DNA of 64,000 bases from Acidimicrobiia bacterium (GTDB taxonomy: Bacteria > Acidobacteriota > Vicinamibacteria > Vicinamibacterales > SCN-69-37): assembly GCA_016871335.1 (NCBI GenBank), contig VFZF01000010.1:81226-145225 (forward strand). The letters are read 5' to 3'. The notes beneath the pieces were generated by a model that ran no database searches, had not been told where the DNA came from, and worked only from the letters and a program-made list of their open reading frames with translations. Shown here piece by piece: positions 61,120 to 64,000 of this stretch (positions are counted from its first letter, which is position 1; each line of letters opens with the position of its first letter). A program made the translations under genes and the position numbers.

Positions 61120-61851
61120 GTGCCCATAGATTTTCAGTTCGCAGACCTCATCACCATCGGCCTGCTTGTGCTGCTTGAGGGATTGCTCTCGGCCGACAAC
61201 GCACTTGTGCTGGCCATTCTGGTGCTGAGCCTCCCGCGGGAGCAGCAGCGGAAGGCCCTTCGGTACGGCATTCTCGGGGCGTTCTTTTTCCGGATTGTCG
61301 CGATCATCTTCGCCGCCCAGATGATCGAGTACTCCTGGGTCAAGCTGATCGGCGGCGCCTACCTGATGTATCTGTCGTACGCCCACTTCTTCAAGCACTC
61401 GGAAGAAGGGCGCGGCACCATCAAACCAGCCAAAACCATGTTCGGGTTGTCCGCGTTCTGGGCGACCGTGGTCAAGGTCGAACTGACCGACATCGTGTTT
61501 GCGATCGATTCGATCCTGGTCGCCGTGGCGATGTCCCCGAAGTTGTGGGTCATCATCACCGGCGGCGTCCTCGGCATCGTGGCGATGCGGTTGGTGATCG
61601 GTCAGCTCCTGACGCTCGTGCAGAAGTACCCGGCGCTGGTCGACGGCGCGTTCATCATCATCGCGTGGGTCGCCATCAAGCTCTTCGTCGAATACGCCCA
61701 CCAGGTGCACTGGATCAGCTTCACGATTCCCAAAACCCTCTCACTCGGCCTCATCGTCGTCATCTTCGGCATCTCGTACGTGATCGCCCGCAGGCAGGGC
61801 CCGAAGGAGATCGACGAGGCGGCGACCAGTGTGATCAACGACGCGCATTAA
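61120..61851 (+). CDS. TerC-family integral membrane protein (probable metal exporter)
   Basis: This 243-residue protein has about seven hydrophobic helices and both TerC signature acidic patches: LLEGLLSADNALVLAILV near residue 20 and KVELTDIVFAIDSILVAV near 120. Members of this family export manganese or calcium, or load metal onto exported enzymes. No manganese riboswitch was recognised upstream; an inverted repeat sits there instead. The gene converges with the symporter gene with a 4-bp overlap. Confidence 0.93.
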   Translation: MPIDFQFADLITIGLLVLLEGLLSADNALVLAILVLSLPREQQRKALRYGILGAFFFRIVAIIFAAQMIEYSWVKLIGGAYLMYLSYAHFFKHSEEGRGTIKPAKTMFGLSAFWATVVKVELTDIVFAIDSILVAVAMSPKLWVIITGGVLGIVAMRLVIGQLLTLVQKYPALVDGAFIIIAWVAIKLFVEYAHQVHWISFTIPKTLSLGLIVVIFGISYVIARRQGPKEIDEAATSVINDAH

Positions 61852-63254
61852 GCGGATGGGCTGGTGGGCGACTGGGTGCCTGGGCGGATGACTGCAACAG
61901 CGAGGTACGTCGCGACGCTCGCGGTGAGGCAGAGCACAGACGATGTGACCCACGTGCCTGCGGGGAGCAACGGCGGGCTGCCGTAGAGCGCGATGATGCC
62001 CACCACGATGGAGGCCAGTGCGGCCGTGCGGCCGCCGCGGGGCAGGAACAAGCCCCCAAGCACCGGTGCGAGCAGCGTGACACCGACGACGCTGTAGAAG
62101 GCGCCGAGGGCGGCGTAGATGGATTCGTAATAAAAGACCAGGACGAACCCGCCGATGCCTCCGAGTACGGCGGTGATGCGTGCGGCGCGCAGCAGTTCGG
62201 CGTCGGTGGCATCCGGCTTGATGACCCCGCGGTAGATGTCGCGGGCACCTGATGTGGACAACATGTAGAGCACGGCATCCGCCGAACTGATTTCCGCGGA
62301 AAACACCGCCGCCAGCGCGAGCGCACCCACCATCGTCGGCACGGCTTCGGCGAGCAGGGTCGGCAGAATCATCTGAAGTGGTTCGCCAGCCAGGTCGGGC
62401 AGCAGCGCGCGCGCCGACATGCCGAGCGCGACAGGCGCGAAGGCGAAGACCAGAAGGGCGACCCCGCACCATCCAATCCCCGTGCGTAACTCGGAGACCG
62501 ATCGTGCCGCATACGCACGCTGAATCAGCCCCGGAGACAAGAAGAAGTTTGGTACGAGCAAAAACAACAGCGGCCACCCGGCCGTCGATGCAAGCCCAGT
62601 TGTTCCTGTGAAAAACGTCGTGCCCGGCACGGCCTCACCCACGACGCCGATACCTCCGGCGCGGCCGAGCGCGAAGACCACGGCAACGGTAAACCCCGCG
62701 AGGATGACTATGAGCTGGACGCGGTTGACCCACGCCGAGCTGAGTAATCCACCGAACGCAAAATACGCGGTCATGACGCCCACTGACACGAAGGCGCCAG
62801 TGGTGTACGAGACGCCGCCTGCGACCACAAGCACGGCCGCCGCGCCGATGATCTGCGCCGCAAAAATTGACAGGCTGCCAAGCCAGATGATCGCGGTCGC
62901 GAGCAGGCGAACGTGGCGGCCGAAGTGATCGTCGAGAAAATCGCCGACGGTCAGGTAGCCGCGCGCAGTGGCCAGCGCCCAGATGCGGGGCCCCACGACA
63001 AATGCGAGCACCAGCGTGCCGAGTCCCGCCGCGCCATTCCACCACCACGCCGCCAGGCCGTGGTGATAGGCGAGTCCAGTCGCGTTGACGGTGGATGCGG
63101 CGCCGATGTTGGCGGCCAGAAACGTGGCGAACAAGGCGCCGGCCCCGAGAGAGCGGCCGCCGACAAAAAAATCCTCGCTCTTGCGGACCGACCGGCCGAT
63201 CCAGGCGCCGACCGCCACGAGGGCGATCGAATAGACGATCAGCAGAATCAGCAC
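61848..63254 (-). CDS. Sodium:solute symporter (SSS family)
   Basis: This 468-residue protein has about 12-13 hydrophobic helices. Signature stretches are SEDFFVGGRSLGAGALFATF, NATGLAYHHGLAAWWW and AAVFSAEISSADAVLYMLST with sodium-site serines. The substrate could be proline, a sugar, a vitamin or a short acid; not resolvable. GTG 63254 lies 1 bp after the P1-peptidase stop, so uptake and the peptidase are co-expressed. The C-terminal tail (PGTQSPTSPSA) is short. Confidence 0.92.
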   Translation of the reverse strand: MLILLIVYSIALVAVGAWIGRSVRKSEDFFVGGRSLGAGALFATFLAANIGAASTVNATGLAYHHGLAAWWWNGAAGLGTLVLAFVVGPRIWALATARGYLTVGDFLDDHFGRHVRLLATAIIWLGSLSIFAAQIIGAAAVLVVAGGVSYTTGAFVSVGVMTAYFAFGGLLSSAWVNRVQLIVILAGFTVAVVFALGRAGGIGVVGEAVPGTTFFTGTTGLASTAGWPLLFLLVPNFFLSPGLIQRAYAARSVSELRTGIGWCGVALLVFAFAPVALGMSARALLPDLAGEPLQMILPTLLAEAVPTMVGALALAAVFSAEISSADAVLYMLSTSGARDIYRGVIKPDATDAELLRAARITAVLGGIGGFVLVFYYESIYAALGAFYSVVGVTLLAPVLGGLFLPRGGRTAALASIVVGIIALYGSPPLLPAGTWVTSSVLCLTASVATYLAVAVIRPGTQSPTSPSA

Positions 63255-63255
63255 G

Positions 63256-64000
63256 TCAGCGCTTGATGTCTGAGACGGAGGGGAAGGTCGGCAGCCCCTT
63301 CGCTTTGAGGACTGCGTTGAGAATGGCGTCGCTCACCGCTTCGGCGCCAAGCGAGCCAACACGACTGACATTGGCGGTGCCTTCGAGCCCACCGGTCGCC
63401 AGCACGAACAATGTATCGCCGTCCCCGGGCGTGTGCGACGGGGAGATCGCGCGGGCGAGGCCGTCCTGCGCCATGATGGCCACCCGCAGTGCCTGTGCTT
63501 TGTCGAGGCGCGCATTCGTCGCGACGACGCCAATCGTGGTGTTTTCCATCTCCCGGGGTGGGGGAGGCGCGAGGCGGCGAATGAGGTCGAACGGATTCTC
63601 CAGACCTCGGCCGTCTGCGGTCCGGACGCCTGCGACGGGTTGGCCTGTCCGGCGATCGAAGATGGATCCGGAGGCATTCACCGCGACAATCGCGCCGACG
63701 ATGAGTCCGTTGGGGTCGCGCACGGACGCTGTGCCGATGCCTCCCTTCATTGCGCGACCGGGGCCGGCGAACTTTCCGACCGTGGCACCGGCTCCGGCGC
63801 CAATCGACCCCTCAGCGACGGCGCCGCCCGCGGCCGACGCTGCCGCGCGGTATCCACAGTCGGCGGTCGGTACGACGTTCGGGTTTTCACCGACAGCCAG
63901 GTCCAGCAGGATCGCGGCCGGCACAATCGGCACCACCGTGCCGCTCGTCGGGTACCCAATCTTCTGGTCCCGCAGGTAGGTCATGACGCCGTCGCGTGCA
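63256..64000 (-). CDS. P1-family (DmpA/S58) peptidase, 5' end outside window
   Basis: The frame is still open at the window edge; about 248 codons are visible. Conserved DmpA-type parts are VVPIVPAAILLDLAVG, GSIGAGAGATVGKF and VAVNASGSIFDR, then the self-cleavage region ending NTTIGVVATNARLDK. There the N-terminal nucleophile after processing is probably a Thr (Ser in DmpA itself). Such enzymes act as aminopeptidases or beta-aminopeptidases, with alpha and beta chains from one precursor. The symporter 1 bp downstream may take up its products. Confidence 0.88.
   Translation of the reverse strand, partial: ARDGVMTYLRDQKIGYPTSGTVVPIVPAAILLDLAVGENPNVVPTADCGYRAAASAAGGAVAEGSIGAGAGATVGKFAGPGRAMKGGIGTASVRDPNGLIVGAIVAVNASGSIFDRRTGQPVAGVRTADGRGLENPFDLIRRLAPPPPREMENTTIGVVATNARLDKAQALRVAIMAQDGLARAISPSHTPGDGDTLFVLATGGLEGTANVSRVGSLGAEAVSDAILNAVLKAKGLPTFPSVSDIKR

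Overview
This is a GC-rich bacterial chromosome segment densely packed with protein genes. There are no rRNA or tRNA genes, no CRISPR array and no intact mobile element. The gene set suggests Acidobacteriota, most like Vicinamibacteria: RNase J, HspR, an S55-domain secreted protein, an M56 receptor fused to a CarboxypepD/TonB module, many secreted S9/M28-type peptidases and ECF sigma/anti-sigma pairs. This is inference from gene content; no marker gene was compared.

Layout. 1-2045: end of a sigma-54 activator and two dipeptide-type ABC permeases. 2053-4936: a TPR protein and an ECF sigma/anti-sigma pair. 4937-5274: a non-coding nested inverted-repeat element. 5275-9246: an S55 peptidase-like protein and a secreted beta-propeller protein. 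9270-19558: an aromatic amino acid supra-operon, trpL-aroDE-trpE-trpG-trpD-trpC-trpFB-trpA-(broken chorismate mutase)-aroF-tyrA. A leader peptide with a Tyr-Trp-Trp-Trp-Tyr run and a textbook attenuator precede it. 19566-24078: acetoacetyl-CoA synthetase-like enzyme, leucyl aminopeptidase and small proteins. 24145-30920 (minus): rsmA-rnj-ftsK-amidase. 31559-33550 (minus): lexA-DUF3467-nth-zincin. 33562-36861: sugar kinase, a second ECF sigma/anti-sigma pair and two exported proteins. 36868-42604: recG, rsmD, coaD, an aminotransferase and a glycolate oxidase-type enzyme. 42640-46600: a decayed zone with a truncated cyclophilin, a PIN protein, a CoA-binding protein, rho, a broken nucleotidyltransferase module and an IS91-family remnant. 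47097-52256: amino acid permease and two secreted peptidases. 52257-54423: a BlaI/M56-type regulatory pair, with the M56 gene frameshifted. 54487-61023 (minus): hspR-dnaJ-clpB, then perR-katG, with a HAIR-like operator. 61120-64000: TerC, a sodium:solute symporter and a P1-family peptidase cut by the window edge.

Three genome-style features recur. (1) A GTAG-hairpin family of REP-like elements sits at gene ends and twice supplies the stop codon. (2) A TANNNT box lies 6-9 nt upstream of the start codon of about fifteen operon-leading genes, the pattern of leaderless transcription. (3) Short tandem repeats occur between genes and also in frame inside TrpFB, the acetoacetyl-CoA synthetase, the sugar kinase and RecG. 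The strongest regulatory discovery is the trp attenuator at 9294-9495, where leader codons, antiterminator and terminator can all be read directly.
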